From the NCBI GenBank assembly GCA_964464175.1, contig CAYXFD010000014.1, positions 12,841 through 76,840 of the forward strand: 64,000 nt of DNA, read 5' to 3'. The notes beneath the pieces are model-generated. The model had not been told where the DNA came from. It saw only the letters and a program-made list of their open reading frames with translations, and ran no database searches. Made by a program: the position numbers and the translations under genes. Shown in pieces: positions 25,780 to 34,666 of this stretch (position 1 is the first letter of the stretch; each line of letters starts with the position of its first letter). Origin of the DNA: CAYXFD01 sp964464175 (GTDB lineage: Bacteria > Cloacimonadota > Cloacimonadia > Cloacimonadales > JAJBBL01).

Positions 25780-27165
25780 TTATAAAATGAGGGTTAGGTT
25801 GTGTTTTTTTAATCTCCTTTCAAGGGTCTGCCAGGTAATATTGAGGAGTTTAGCCGCCTGAAGTTTGTTATTATCTGTATGCTTAAGGGCTCGTTGAATT
25901 GTTTCTCTTTCAATATCTTCCAAATCAAACCGCGAATTCTGATCATAGATATTATCTCCCTTATCATCGGGAAACAGAGATTCAAAAACGAAATGTTTTT
26001 TCTGCAGTTTGGAGCCTTTACACAGGATAACAGCCCGTTCAACCATATTTTTAAGTTCCCGGACATTTCCGGGAAAATGGTATCTGTTCAGTTTATCCAT
26101 CAGAGATGTTTCTATACCGGTAATCGGTTTATTTGTTTTAATGGCAAAGGCCTTAACAAACTGTTCTATCAAAAGAGGTATATCTTCCTTTCTTTCTCTC
26201 AGAGGGGGGATGAATATCTTATAGGTGTTTATCCTATGATAAAGATCCTGTCTGAATTTCCCTTCCTTGAGCAATTGAACGATATCTTGGTTCGTGGCGG
26301 TCATTATTCTGGTGTTGAATCTGATATCCGAATTTGAGCCGAGTCTTCTTACTTTTCCATCTTCGGAGATCCGGAGAAGCTTAGCCTGCATCATTGGCTG
26401 CATATCACCGATCTCATCGAGGAAGAGGGTTCCTTTATCGGCTATCTCAAACCATCCCGGTTTATTGGTCAGAGCATTAGTAAAAGCTCCTTTTACATAA
26501 CCGAAAAACTCGCTTTCAAAGAGGTTTTCAGGGATAGCAGCACAATTGACAGCATGGAAAAAACCGTTCTTTCTGGGACTGAGATGGTGAATAGTACGGG
26601 CTATGAGCTCTTTTCCGGTTCCACTCTCACCTGTGATCATAACAGGCAGATCAGGATTCTCTGCTGCCAGTTTGATCATTTCTACTACTTTCAGGATAGC
26701 CTGGCTTTTTCCGATAATGCGAAGACCTACATTGTCGAAGAGTTCTTCCAGAAGAGAGTCGTAATTCTTTCTGATCTGAGAGTAATTACGGGAAAGATAT
26801 ATGTATCTTTTGGTTCGTTCAATGGCATTCATTACTTCCGAGAGTCTGACCGGTTTGTTAAAAAAATCGGCTGCCCCATATCTCATCGCTTCGATGGCGA
26901 CTTCCATACTACCCTGACCGGTTATGATCAGTACCTCGATATCAGGATCAAATTCTTTGATCTCCTGAAGTACCGTCAGTCCGTCCTTTTCCGGGAGGTT
27001 AATGTCAACTATTGCAATATCGATCTGGTGTTTTCGGTAGATTTTTTCGGCTTCATAAGGTGTACCGGCATTATAAGTAAGATAACCGTTATCATTAAAA
27101 AAATCGACGAGTTCTTCCCGAATTCGTTTTTCGTCATCAAGAACAAGAATGCTCAGCTTTTCCAT
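25780..27165 (-). CDS. NtrC-family sigma54-dependent response regulator
   Basis: 461 residues with the full three-part layout. The receiver has D10/D11, phosphoacceptor D54, T82 and K104. The AAA+ sigma54-activator domain has Walker A GESGTGKE (178-186 region) and Walker B 'GTLFLDEIGDM' (D250, E251). A C-terminal Fis-type helix-turn-helix reads 'NKLQAAKLLNITWQTLERRL'. The sigma54-contacting loop reads GAFTNA (226-231) rather than the usual GAFTGA. The gene starts 2 nt after the sensor kinase stop, so the two are co-transcribed. The palindromes and sigma54-like promoter immediately downstream, and again before the second giant operon, make these operons its probable targets. That link is inferred from position and site type. 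Confidence 0.93.
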   Translation of the reverse strand: MEKLSILVLDDEKRIREELVDFFNDNGYLTYNAGTPYEAEKIYRKHQIDIAIVDINLPEKDGLTVLQEIKEFDPDIEVLIITGQGSMEVAIEAMRYGAADFFNKPVRLSEVMNAIERTKRYIYLSRNYSQIRKNYDSLLEELFDNVGLRIIGKSQAILKVVEMIKLAAENPDLPVMITGESGTGKELIARTIHHLSPRKNGFFHAVNCAAIPENLFESEFFGYVKGAFTNALTNKPGWFEIADKGTLFLDEIGDMQPMMQAKLLRISEDGKVRRLGSNSDIRFNTRIMTATNQDIVQLLKEGKFRQDLYHRINTYKIFIPPLRERKEDIPLLIEQFVKAFAIKTNKPITGIETSLMDKLNRYHFPGNVRELKNMVERAVILCKGSKLQKKHFVFESLFPDDKGDNIYDQNSRFDLEDIERETIQRALKHTDNNKLQAAKLLNITWQTLERRLKKHNLTLIL

Positions 27166-27167
27166 GG

Positions 27168-29504
27168 TTAAAACTCCTTAAGTAATGCGAAACAGATAGT
27201 GATTTCTGTAAAAAGGTTAACTTCACTCCGGACAGAAATCTCACCATCCATTTCCCGGATAATACCGTAACTGATCGATAAACCTAAACCTGTTCCCTTA
27301 TCAGGTGTTTTGGTAGTAAAGAAAGGATCATAGATCTTATCGATAATCTCTTTCGGTATCCCTGTACCGTTGTCAGTTATCTCTATTACTGCCTGCTTCT
27401 CCTTGATCTTTGTGCTTATCCTGATACTCTTTTTATGATTGGATTCACTCCCGGCAGCGGCTTTTTCTTCTATTGCATCTTTGGCATTACTTACCAGGTT
27501 CAATAAAACTTGTTCCAGTTTGTATCTATCACCGGAGATCGGAAGTTCGCTCTTGATTAATCTTAGTTCTAAATCAATTCCACTTTTTGAGATTGTATGA
27601 TGGATCAGGCTAACAGCACTTTTCACAACTTCATTTAATTCAATCTGTTCAACCAGACTGTCATTCTGATTTCTGGAGAAAAGTCTCACATGTTCGATGA
27701 TCTTTCTTATCCGCAGAATGTCTTCTTGAGTATTGCTGCATTTATTTGTTAAATAGTCATTACTAAGGAGTCCCAACTTTACTTTGTTCTGAATGTTATC
27801 AATGCTCATGGAGATTGCTGATAGTGGTTGATTGATCTCGTGGGCTATTCCGGCAGCAAAATTTCCCAGAGATTCCAATTTCGATTTCTGGGCAATAATT
27901 TGCTGATGTTTCTGATAATCAGCTACTGCTTTATTGATCTTGGTTTCGAGTTCCTGATTCAGCGTTTCGAGCTCTTTCTGGACTTGCCTTCTCTTTTTTA
28001 CCTCTTTCTGCTTTGCTCTATAAAGCAGAGCCAGACTCAATGCAACAGCTCCGATAGCCAGGGTGAGATAAAGAATTCTTAACTTGGCTCTGATCTGTTG
28101 CGCTATTTTTTCTTCCTGAATCTGCTGTTGAGTTTTTAGCACAAAGATCTCTTCAGTCTTTTTTTCGGTTTCGAAACGAACCATCATCTCAGCTATTACA
28201 TCCTTCTTTTCGATAGCATAAACATCCAGGTCTAACTCTATATAGTCTTTGTAAGCCTCGACAGCCCGCCTATAATCACCCTGCTCTTCATAGATTATAG
28301 CAAATTGTCTTAGATTATTCAGCTGCATTTTCTGATCGTTAATCAAAAGGGAATATTCATAAGATTTTTCTGCATTCAGCAATGCTTCAGTTAAATCTCC
28401 GCTTAAGATCAGCAATTCACTGATATTGTTGTGAGTAGTAGCAATACCTTCATAGTCATTCAAGCGTTCCTTAATACTAATAGCTTCGTAATAATAACTT
28501 AGAGCTTCAGAGAATTCTCTTCTTCTCAGGTAGGTGTTTCCAAGATTATTTAATACTCTGCTCTGCTCTCTGAGCATATTATAAGTAACAAAGATATCAA
28601 GAGCTTCTTGATTATATGTTAAAGCTGTTTCAGTTCGATTAAGATCATTGTAGGTAGAGCCAAGATTTGCTTTGACTTGTGCAGCATTGATCGTATCTCC
28701 AATTGTGCTATACAATTCCAGAGCTTTTTCGTAGTATGCTATGGCTTTAACATAATCTGTGGCTGTGTAATAAAGGTTACCAAGATTAGTATTCGCTGCC
28801 GCTAATTCGTTGTCATCTCCATAAGTCTCTTTGATTCTCAGGGATATGATATATGCTTCACCCGCTGCTGCTGTATCTCCGGATTTCAAAAGGGCATTAC
28901 CGAGATTATTGAAAATTGCTGCTGAGAGTTTCGGATGCTGAGTTTGATCAGTCATTTCAGCAGCAGCCTGAAAGAAGTGAATAGCCTGTTGATACTCCTG
29001 CTGTTCCCAGTAAATGAGTCCGATACTATTCAGGGAGGAACTTTCATCCTCTCTGGTGGGAAGGTCTTGCCGATAGGAGAGAGATTTGTGCAGGTTTTCC
29101 AGAGCAGATGAATAACTACCGGTATTAGTATAAGACCTGCCCAAATTATAATAAAGATCTCCCAGTAGTTTGTTATCTGAAGACTCGTGAGCCGGAGCTA
29201 AAGCAGAGGAATAATAGTTGAGTGCTGGCTCCATTTCTCCCCTGATAAAATGAATGTTTCCTTTAATCTTGAGGGCTAATCCTATCTCATAATCGAGTTT
29301 CAAGGCGGCTGCCAGTTTTTCAGCCCGTTCAGCGTACTCAGCAGCACGGTCAAGATCGCTTTGTAATGATTCTTCAGCAATTTGCAGTAAGTATCCCGTT
29401 TCCAGTTCCTGGTCGGGGTAGTCATCCAAGCGGTCAGATTCAACCGAAGTGAAGAGCATTCCCAGCGATAGGGTAAAGATACAAACAAGCATTATGCATT
29501 TCAT
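27168..29504 (-). CDS. TPR-containing sensor histidine kinase
   Basis: 778 residues from the ATG at 29504. An upstream TTG at 29540 is possible, but the ATG gives a clean signal sequence (MKCIMLVCIFTLSLGMLFTS). About ten TPR units ('ALENLHKSLSYRQ', 'AIAYYEKALELYSTIGD') fill residues ~50-440 and are probably periplasmic. One membrane helix (~475-495, 'ILYLTLAIGAVALSLALLY') is followed by a coiled coil. The kinase has an H box 'GIAHEINQPL' (H555), N box 'LLNLVSNAKDAIE', G1 'DNGTGIP', F box 'DPFFTTK' and G2 'GTGLGLSI'. It forms an operon with the NtrC-type regulator. The TPR input suggests it senses a protein or peptide partner in the envelope (inference). Confidence 0.92.
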   Translation of the reverse strand: MKCIMLVCIFTLSLGMLFTSVESDRLDDYPDQELETGYLLQIAEESLQSDLDRAAEYAERAEKLAAALKLDYEIGLALKIKGNIHFIRGEMEPALNYYSSALAPAHESSDNKLLGDLYYNLGRSYTNTGSYSSALENLHKSLSYRQDLPTREDESSSLNSIGLIYWEQQEYQQAIHFFQAAAEMTDQTQHPKLSAAIFNNLGNALLKSGDTAAAGEAYIISLRIKETYGDDNELAAANTNLGNLYYTATDYVKAIAYYEKALELYSTIGDTINAAQVKANLGSTYNDLNRTETALTYNQEALDIFVTYNMLREQSRVLNNLGNTYLRRREFSEALSYYYEAISIKERLNDYEGIATTHNNISELLILSGDLTEALLNAEKSYEYSLLINDQKMQLNNLRQFAIIYEEQGDYRRAVEAYKDYIELDLDVYAIEKKDVIAEMMVRFETEKKTEEIFVLKTQQQIQEEKIAQQIRAKLRILYLTLAIGAVALSLALLYRAKQKEVKKRRQVQKELETLNQELETKINKAVADYQKHQQIIAQKSKLESLGNFAAGIAHEINQPLSAISMSIDNIQNKVKLGLLSNDYLTNKCSNTQEDILRIRKIIEHVRLFSRNQNDSLVEQIELNEVVKSAVSLIHHTISKSGIDLELRLIKSELPISGDRYKLEQVLLNLVSNAKDAIEEKAAAGSESNHKKSIRISTKIKEKQAVIEITDNGTGIPKEIIDKIYDPFFTTKTPDKGTGLGLSISYGIIREMDGEISVRSEVNLFTEITICFALLKEF

Positions 29505-29622
29505 GAGCTCTTTTAATGGTATAGTGATATAATCTGTCAAATTATTTGTTGAACACCTGAGCGGGATATCAGTAAAAGAACAGTACGATGAAAGCTAACG
29601 ATTTGCTGCTTTGTTCTATCTA

Positions 29623-31497
29623 TTACTTGATTTCTCCGAGGATATTACCGGCATTTTCATGGCCTAATTCCGCTGCCTTTTTCAAATATTCCAGGCTCAG
29701 CTCATATTCTTCCGTCAAGTAATAGGTGAGAGAAAGATTATTGTAGGGGATTGGGTTATCAGGTTTGAGTTCGATAGCTTTAAGGTATGCCTTTTTTGCT
29801 TCCTCGTAATTACCGAGCATCCTGTAACAATCAGCTTTATTAGAGTAAGTATAGGGATCATCTCGATCAATTGCCAGTGCTAATAGATAGTTTTCAATTG
29901 CTACTTCGAAGTCACCGAGATTTTTGTGATAGTTACCGATATTGAAATAAACTCTGCTATATCCCGGTTCCAATTCTAAGACTTTCTGATAATAAATCAG
30001 GGCTGTTTCCCAGTTCTGCAACTCATGATAAGAGGCAGCCAGATTGAAGAGGGCATTGGGATAGCCGGGTTGTATTTCCAGTGCTAATTGATAATAATGA
30101 ACGGCATCTTCATAGTTTTCTAAGCGGAAGGAAGCATTACCAAGGTTGAAGAATACTTCGGGATAAATAAAGGAGGACTGCAATGCTTTCCGGTAATAAG
30201 CGATTGCTTCTTCATATCGTTCCGACCTAAAAAGAGCATTTCCTATTCTGAAATATGTCAGGTCATTATCGGGATCACTATCAATGACTTTTCTATAGAT
30301 ATTGATCGCTTCATCATATTCATTCAGTTGGTAGAAACAATCGGCAAGATTGAGCAATGCTCGCGGATTATCAGGATTAAGGTTTATTGATCCGCGATAA
30401 AAATAGACGGCTTCCCAGTACGAATGCTGTTTAAAACAGACGTCACCCAGCATTTGAAAAAGTTGGTGATCCCGAGGGTAATGAAGCAACAATCTTTTTA
30501 GAACCGGAACTACTTCTGGTAACAGATTCTGATCTATCAGTAAAAGGGCAAGCTCCCGATCGGTTTCAGCGTATTCTTTTTGATTATCGGCAGCAATTTT
30601 CGCATAGCTGCTAACTTTTTTGCTTTGTCCGATTTGCTCATAGTAGCGGGCAAGGAAAAAAGCAGCTTCCGGATATCTTTTATCCAGTTCAAGCAGTTTT
30701 TCGTAAAGAGATACTGCCTTCTCCGTTTCCCCTTTTTCTTCCAGATACTTGCCCTTCAGTAACAGGGCATCTTGATCCCCGGGAATGGTCTCAAGCCAGG
30801 TTTTTAAGGTTAAAACTGCTTTCTCTGTATCATCCAGCAGTTGAAAAGTGTCATAGAGTTTGTGAAAAATCTGTCCCTGAGCAGGATTGATTGCTAACGC
30901 ACTGTCGTAATGAGCCACTGCCTGTTCAAAGTCCTTAATAGAATAATCTTTATCACCGAGAAACATATAGTGATTAGCTTTGATTTCCCTTAAGTAGAAT
31001 TCAAGATCAGCAAGCAGGTAGTCTTTTGTTTCATCTGCCACGTAAGATATAAGAGAAGTATTAATTAAGATGAGATTGGAGAAGAGAGACTTATAGTAAT
31101 CAAGCAGACCGGAGATTTCCCGGGGAGAAAGTGATAAGAGGTATTTGATGTCGTTACTGTCTCTGAGCGAGATATCTGCTTTGATAATCAAACGTTCATC
31201 TTTGATTGTCTCCGAAAAATCTTCCTGATTAAACAAGAGAGGTATTAGATAAAGGATCTCTTGTTTAGTGACCGGCAGATGTTGGCGGTCACTCTTTGGC
31301 AACTCAGCAATTAAGCCGGCAACGTGTTCGGACAACTGTAAGGAAAGCTGATAAATCGTATATTCATAGGCATAAAAATGGAGCAGTGAATAATCAATTC
31401 CGGATATTAGCTCAAAGGAGTTGCAGCGGGATATTTCCATTCCTGTTAAGGAACCGAACAGAAGCAAGATAAGAATAAAAAAAAGATATCTTTTCAT
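29623..31497 (-). CDS. Secreted/periplasmic TPR-repeat protein
   Basis: 624 residues with signal peptide MKRYLFFILILLLFGSLTG. After a ~170-residue N-terminal domain of unknown type, at least ten tandem TPRs follow ('YPEVFFNLGNASFRLENYED', 'ALEIQPGYPNALFNLAASYH'). The protein ends with a Sel1-like unit 'LEYLKKAAELGHENAGNILG'. TPR proteins act as protein-binding scaffolds. The gene lies just upstream of the TPR sensor kinase on the same strand (about 120 nt), so it may be co-expressed and part of the same sensing system; this is inference from context. Confidence 0.8.
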   Translation of the reverse strand: MKRYLFFILILLLFGSLTGMEISRCNSFELISGIDYSLLHFYAYEYTIYQLSLQLSEHVAGLIAELPKSDRQHLPVTKQEILYLIPLLFNQEDFSETIKDERLIIKADISLRDSNDIKYLLSLSPREISGLLDYYKSLFSNLILINTSLISYVADETKDYLLADLEFYLREIKANHYMFLGDKDYSIKDFEQAVAHYDSALAINPAQGQIFHKLYDTFQLLDDTEKAVLTLKTWLETIPGDQDALLLKGKYLEEKGETEKAVSLYEKLLELDKRYPEAAFFLARYYEQIGQSKKVSSYAKIAADNQKEYAETDRELALLLIDQNLLPEVVPVLKRLLLHYPRDHQLFQMLGDVCFKQHSYWEAVYFYRGSINLNPDNPRALLNLADCFYQLNEYDEAINIYRKVIDSDPDNDLTYFRIGNALFRSERYEEAIAYYRKALQSSFIYPEVFFNLGNASFRLENYEDAVHYYQLALEIQPGYPNALFNLAASYHELQNWETALIYYQKVLELEPGYSRVYFNIGNYHKNLGDFEVAIENYLLALAIDRDDPYTYSNKADCYRMLGNYEEAKKAYLKAIELKPDNPIPYNNLSLTYYLTEEYELSLEYLKKAAELGHENAGNILGEIK

Positions 31498-31568
31498 GAT
31501 TTTTGATAAATTAGTTTAGATATAACAATGATACCCTGCTAATGAGCTGCATATTAGTCCCCTGTTAG

Positions 31569-32537
31569 TTAGCCGACTACTCCGGCTCTGATCAAATCAT
31601 GCATATGGAGAATACCTATCGGGTTGCGCTTTACATCAGTTACCGGCAGCATAGTTATCTTGTGATCTTCCATCAGAGTCAGAGCAGCAACAGCTAATGA
31701 TTCCGGGGAGATTGATTTTGGCTCTTTGGTCATTGCTTCTTGGGCTGAACATTCAAGTATATCTCCCCCTTTAGTCATTAATCTCCGTAAATCTCCGTCA
31801 GTAATTATTCCAATCAAAGTTCCTTCTTCGTTTACCACATTCGTACAACCGAGCCCTTTTTCGGTCATGGTAAGAATAACGTCTTTCATCTTTTCCCGGG
31901 CTTGAACAAGCGGATTTTCTTTTCCCTGATGCATCAGATCTTCAACCTTTAAAAGGAGTTTTTTGCCAATAGTTCCACCCGGATGAAACCTGGCAAGATC
32001 TTGGATCTGGAAATTCCTTTTCTTTAATAAAGCTACGGCTAAAGCATCGCCAATGGCTAAAGCAACCGTAGTACTGGCAGTCGGTACCAGATTAAAGGGT
32101 TCGCTGCCTGAGGGGACAGAAGAATCCAGAACTACGTCAGCACTCTTTGCCAGTTGGGAATCCGGATTCCCTGTTATCGCTATAATAGGGATCTGCAGGA
32201 ACTTGATATAGGGAATAATGGCCAGTAGTTCCTGGGTATTACCACTGTAAGATACTGCTAAAACCACGTCATCCCTGTGGAGGATGCCAAGATCTCCATG
32301 AATGCCTTCGGCTGCATGCAGGAAGATAGAGGTTGAACCGGTACTGGCAAGGGTAGCTGAAATCTTTCTTCCGATTAATCCTGTTTTACCCATTCCGGTA
32401 ACGACTGTTTTCCCCGGAGAACTATAGATCAACCCGACTGCTTTTTCCATGCGAGCATCAATTTTATCCGCTGCTCTTTCAATGGCATCGGCAGCCAATT
32501 TCATTTCCCGTTTAACTTCACTAATTAAGTCGCTCAT
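31569..32537 (-). CDS. kdsD: Arabinose-5-phosphate isomerase (SIS + two CBS domains)
   Basis: 322 residues. The N-terminal SIS domain contains 'GMGKTGLIGRKISATLASTG' and 'SYSGNTQELL', followed by the family signature 'DLARFHPGGTIGKKLL' and a CBS pair (~residues 205-322). KdsD converts ribulose 5-phosphate to arabinose 5-phosphate, the first step to Kdo, so the cell should make an LPS-type outer membrane. No other Kdo genes are in the window. It follows thrS by about 120 nt. Confidence 0.93.
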   Translation of the reverse strand: MSDLISEVKREMKLAADAIERAADKIDARMEKAVGLIYSSPGKTVVTGMGKTGLIGRKISATLASTGSTSIFLHAAEGIHGDLGILHRDDVVLAVSYSGNTQELLAIIPYIKFLQIPIIAITGNPDSQLAKSADVVLDSSVPSGSEPFNLVPTASTTVALAIGDALAVALLKKRNFQIQDLARFHPGGTIGKKLLLKVEDLMHQGKENPLVQAREKMKDVILTMTEKGLGCTNVVNEEGTLIGIITDGDLRRLMTKGGDILECSAQEAMTKEPKSISPESLAVAALTLMEDHKITMLPVTDVKRNPIGILHMHDLIRAGVVG

Positions 32538-32660
32538 TTCCTATAATCCTCAATAACAATTGAATAAGCTCTTTTGTCTCCGGTATAAAAAAACTTCTGA
32601 CTAACTAATAAAAAAAACATCAAAGGGCAGAAAAGGTAAACCCGGTCTTAAGTTCTACAG

Positions 32661-34568
32661 TTACTCCAATTCATTTCTCAATTCAGTTACTGCTTCATCG
32701 AAAGAATAGCTTCCTAAATCACCCATCTTATGTTTCCTCAAAGAGAGAGTGTTATTGTCTTCTTCTCTTTGTCCGAGAATCACCATGTAAGGGATTTTTT
32801 TCAGCTCGGCATCTCTGATTTTATAACCGACCTTCTCGTTCCGGGGATCAGTTTTGACCCGGAATCCCTGTCTTGCTAACTTTTCACAGATCCTGACAGC
32901 ATACCTTTCATAAAGCTCTGAAACAGGGAGTACCATAATTTGAACGGGAGCTAACCAGAAAGGGAAATCACCGGCATGGTATTCGATCAAAGTACCGAAA
33001 AATCTCTCCATTGAGCCCAACAGCGCCCGGTGAATCATATAAGGTCTGTGAGCTTTATTATCTGCTCCGATATATTCCATAGAGAAACGTTCGGGCAGAT
33101 TAAAGTCGAACTGGATGGTTGAACACTGCCAGGAACGGTTAAGGGCATCTTTTATCTTGATATCAATCTTGGGTCCGTAAAATGCTCCGCCCCCTTCATC
33201 CAGCGAATACTCCAGTTTTTGGTTATCCAGTGCTTCTCTTAAAGCCTTAGCAGCATTTTCCCACATTGATTCGTCACCTACGGATTTTTCCGGTTTGGTG
33301 GCTAAGCAAATCTCGAAATCCTGAAATCCGAATTTACGGAGCATGGAGAGAGAGAATGTGATCAATTTATCCACCTCGACCTCAAGTTGCTCCGGAGTAC
33401 AGATGACATGGGCATCATCCTGAGTGAAACCCCTGACTCTCATCAATCCATGCAAAACTCCCGATCTTTCATAACGGTAAACAGTACCCATTTCGGCAAA
33501 ACGAAGCGGTAATTCTCTGTAACTGTGTTTATCGGATTTATAGATCATTATGTGAAATGGACAGTTCATCGGTTTCAGATAATACATTTGTCCTTCTACT
33601 TCAATAGGGGCAAACATACTATCAGAGTAAAAACCAAGATGTCCGCTCGTCTTCCACAAATCTGCTTTTCCGATGTGCGGAGTATTGACTACCTGATAAC
33701 CGGCTTCAAAATGCTGTTTTTTCCAATAGTCTTCGATCAGGGAACGGATCATTGAGCCGTTAGGATGCCAGAGAACGAGTCCGGGACCAATCTCATCATT
33801 GATTGAGAAGAGATCCAGTTCTTTACCGAGTTTCCGGTGGTCTCTTTTTTTCCGCTCTTCCAGGTCTTCCAGAAACTGATTCAATTCTTTCTTGGCTGGA
33901 AAACTGATGCCGTAAATTCTTGCCAGCATCTTATTCTGTTCATCACCACGCCAGTAAGCTCCGGAAGTTTTCAGCAGCTTCACCGCTTTTATCTTTCCGG
34001 TATGGGGGAGATGAGGACCGCGGCAGAGATCTGTAAAATCTCCCTGTGAATATAGTGACAATTTCTCTCCCGGGGGAAGGTCCTCGATAATCTCTACCTT
34101 ATATGTCTCTCCCATTTTCTTGAAGAGAGAGATTGCCTGTTTTTTTGTCATTTCCTTTCTGGTGAAAGGGAGACGTTCTTTGATCAGTTCTTTCATTATT
34201 TTTTCGATATTGATCAGATCATCGTCAGTGAATGGAGTTTCCTTATCGAAGTCATAATAAAAACCCTCTTCTATGGCCGGACCAATAGTTACCTTGACTT
34301 CCGGGAAGAGCTTTTTGACCGCATGAGCCATCAAATGTGCGGTACTATGCCAATAGATCTCTCTCCCTTTAGAGGTCTCGAATGAATGAAAGATCAACTC
34401 TCCATCTTCATTCAAAGGAAGATCAAGATCGATCATTGCTCCGTTAAATTCTGCTGCAAGAGCTTTGATCGAAACCTCTTTATCAAACTCCCGGGCAACT
34501 TCTGCCGGGGTTATTCCTTGAGAAAACTCCCTGATATTTCCATCTGGTAAAGTAACTTTAATGTTCAT
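32661..34568 (-). CDS. thrS: Threonyl-tRNA synthetase
   Basis: 635 residues, normal full length. It has an N-terminal TGS domain (~1-60), a second additional domain with the editing motif 'HSTAHLMAHA', a class II catalytic core ('MNCPFHIMIYKS', 'YRYERSG.LHGLMRVRGFTQDDAHVIC') and the anticodon-binding domain (~535-635). The start is backed by AGAGGAA 7 nt upstream. No leader structure such as a T-box is evident in the ~98 nt before it. Confidence 0.97.
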   Translation of the reverse strand: MNIKVTLPDGNIREFSQGITPAEVAREFDKEVSIKALAAEFNGAMIDLDLPLNEDGELIFHSFETSKGREIYWHSTAHLMAHAVKKLFPEVKVTIGPAIEEGFYYDFDKETPFTDDDLINIEKIMKELIKERLPFTRKEMTKKQAISLFKKMGETYKVEIIEDLPPGEKLSLYSQGDFTDLCRGPHLPHTGKIKAVKLLKTSGAYWRGDEQNKMLARIYGISFPAKKELNQFLEDLEERKKRDHRKLGKELDLFSINDEIGPGLVLWHPNGSMIRSLIEDYWKKQHFEAGYQVVNTPHIGKADLWKTSGHLGFYSDSMFAPIEVEGQMYYLKPMNCPFHIMIYKSDKHSYRELPLRFAEMGTVYRYERSGVLHGLMRVRGFTQDDAHVICTPEQLEVEVDKLITFSLSMLRKFGFQDFEICLATKPEKSVGDESMWENAAKALREALDNQKLEYSLDEGGGAFYGPKIDIKIKDALNRSWQCSTIQFDFNLPERFSMEYIGADNKAHRPYMIHRALLGSMERFFGTLIEYHAGDFPFWLAPVQIMVLPVSELYERYAVRICEKLARQGFRVKTDPRNEKVGYKIRDAELKKIPYMVILGQREEDNNTLSLRKHKMGDLGSYSFDEAVTELRNELE

Positions 34569-34666
34569 TTATAATTCCTCTTTATGTAATTGCTATCCTA
34601 TAGATCTTACGAGACGTTTTGTTTGGTTATTTTCTCGTAACAATCTTTCTTTAATATAGTCTTATT

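Noticed and set aside
26554..27171. 205-codon plus ORF opposite the NtrC-type regulator
   Set aside because: It is the antisense of the receiver and AAA+ domains; no ribosome site or family match.
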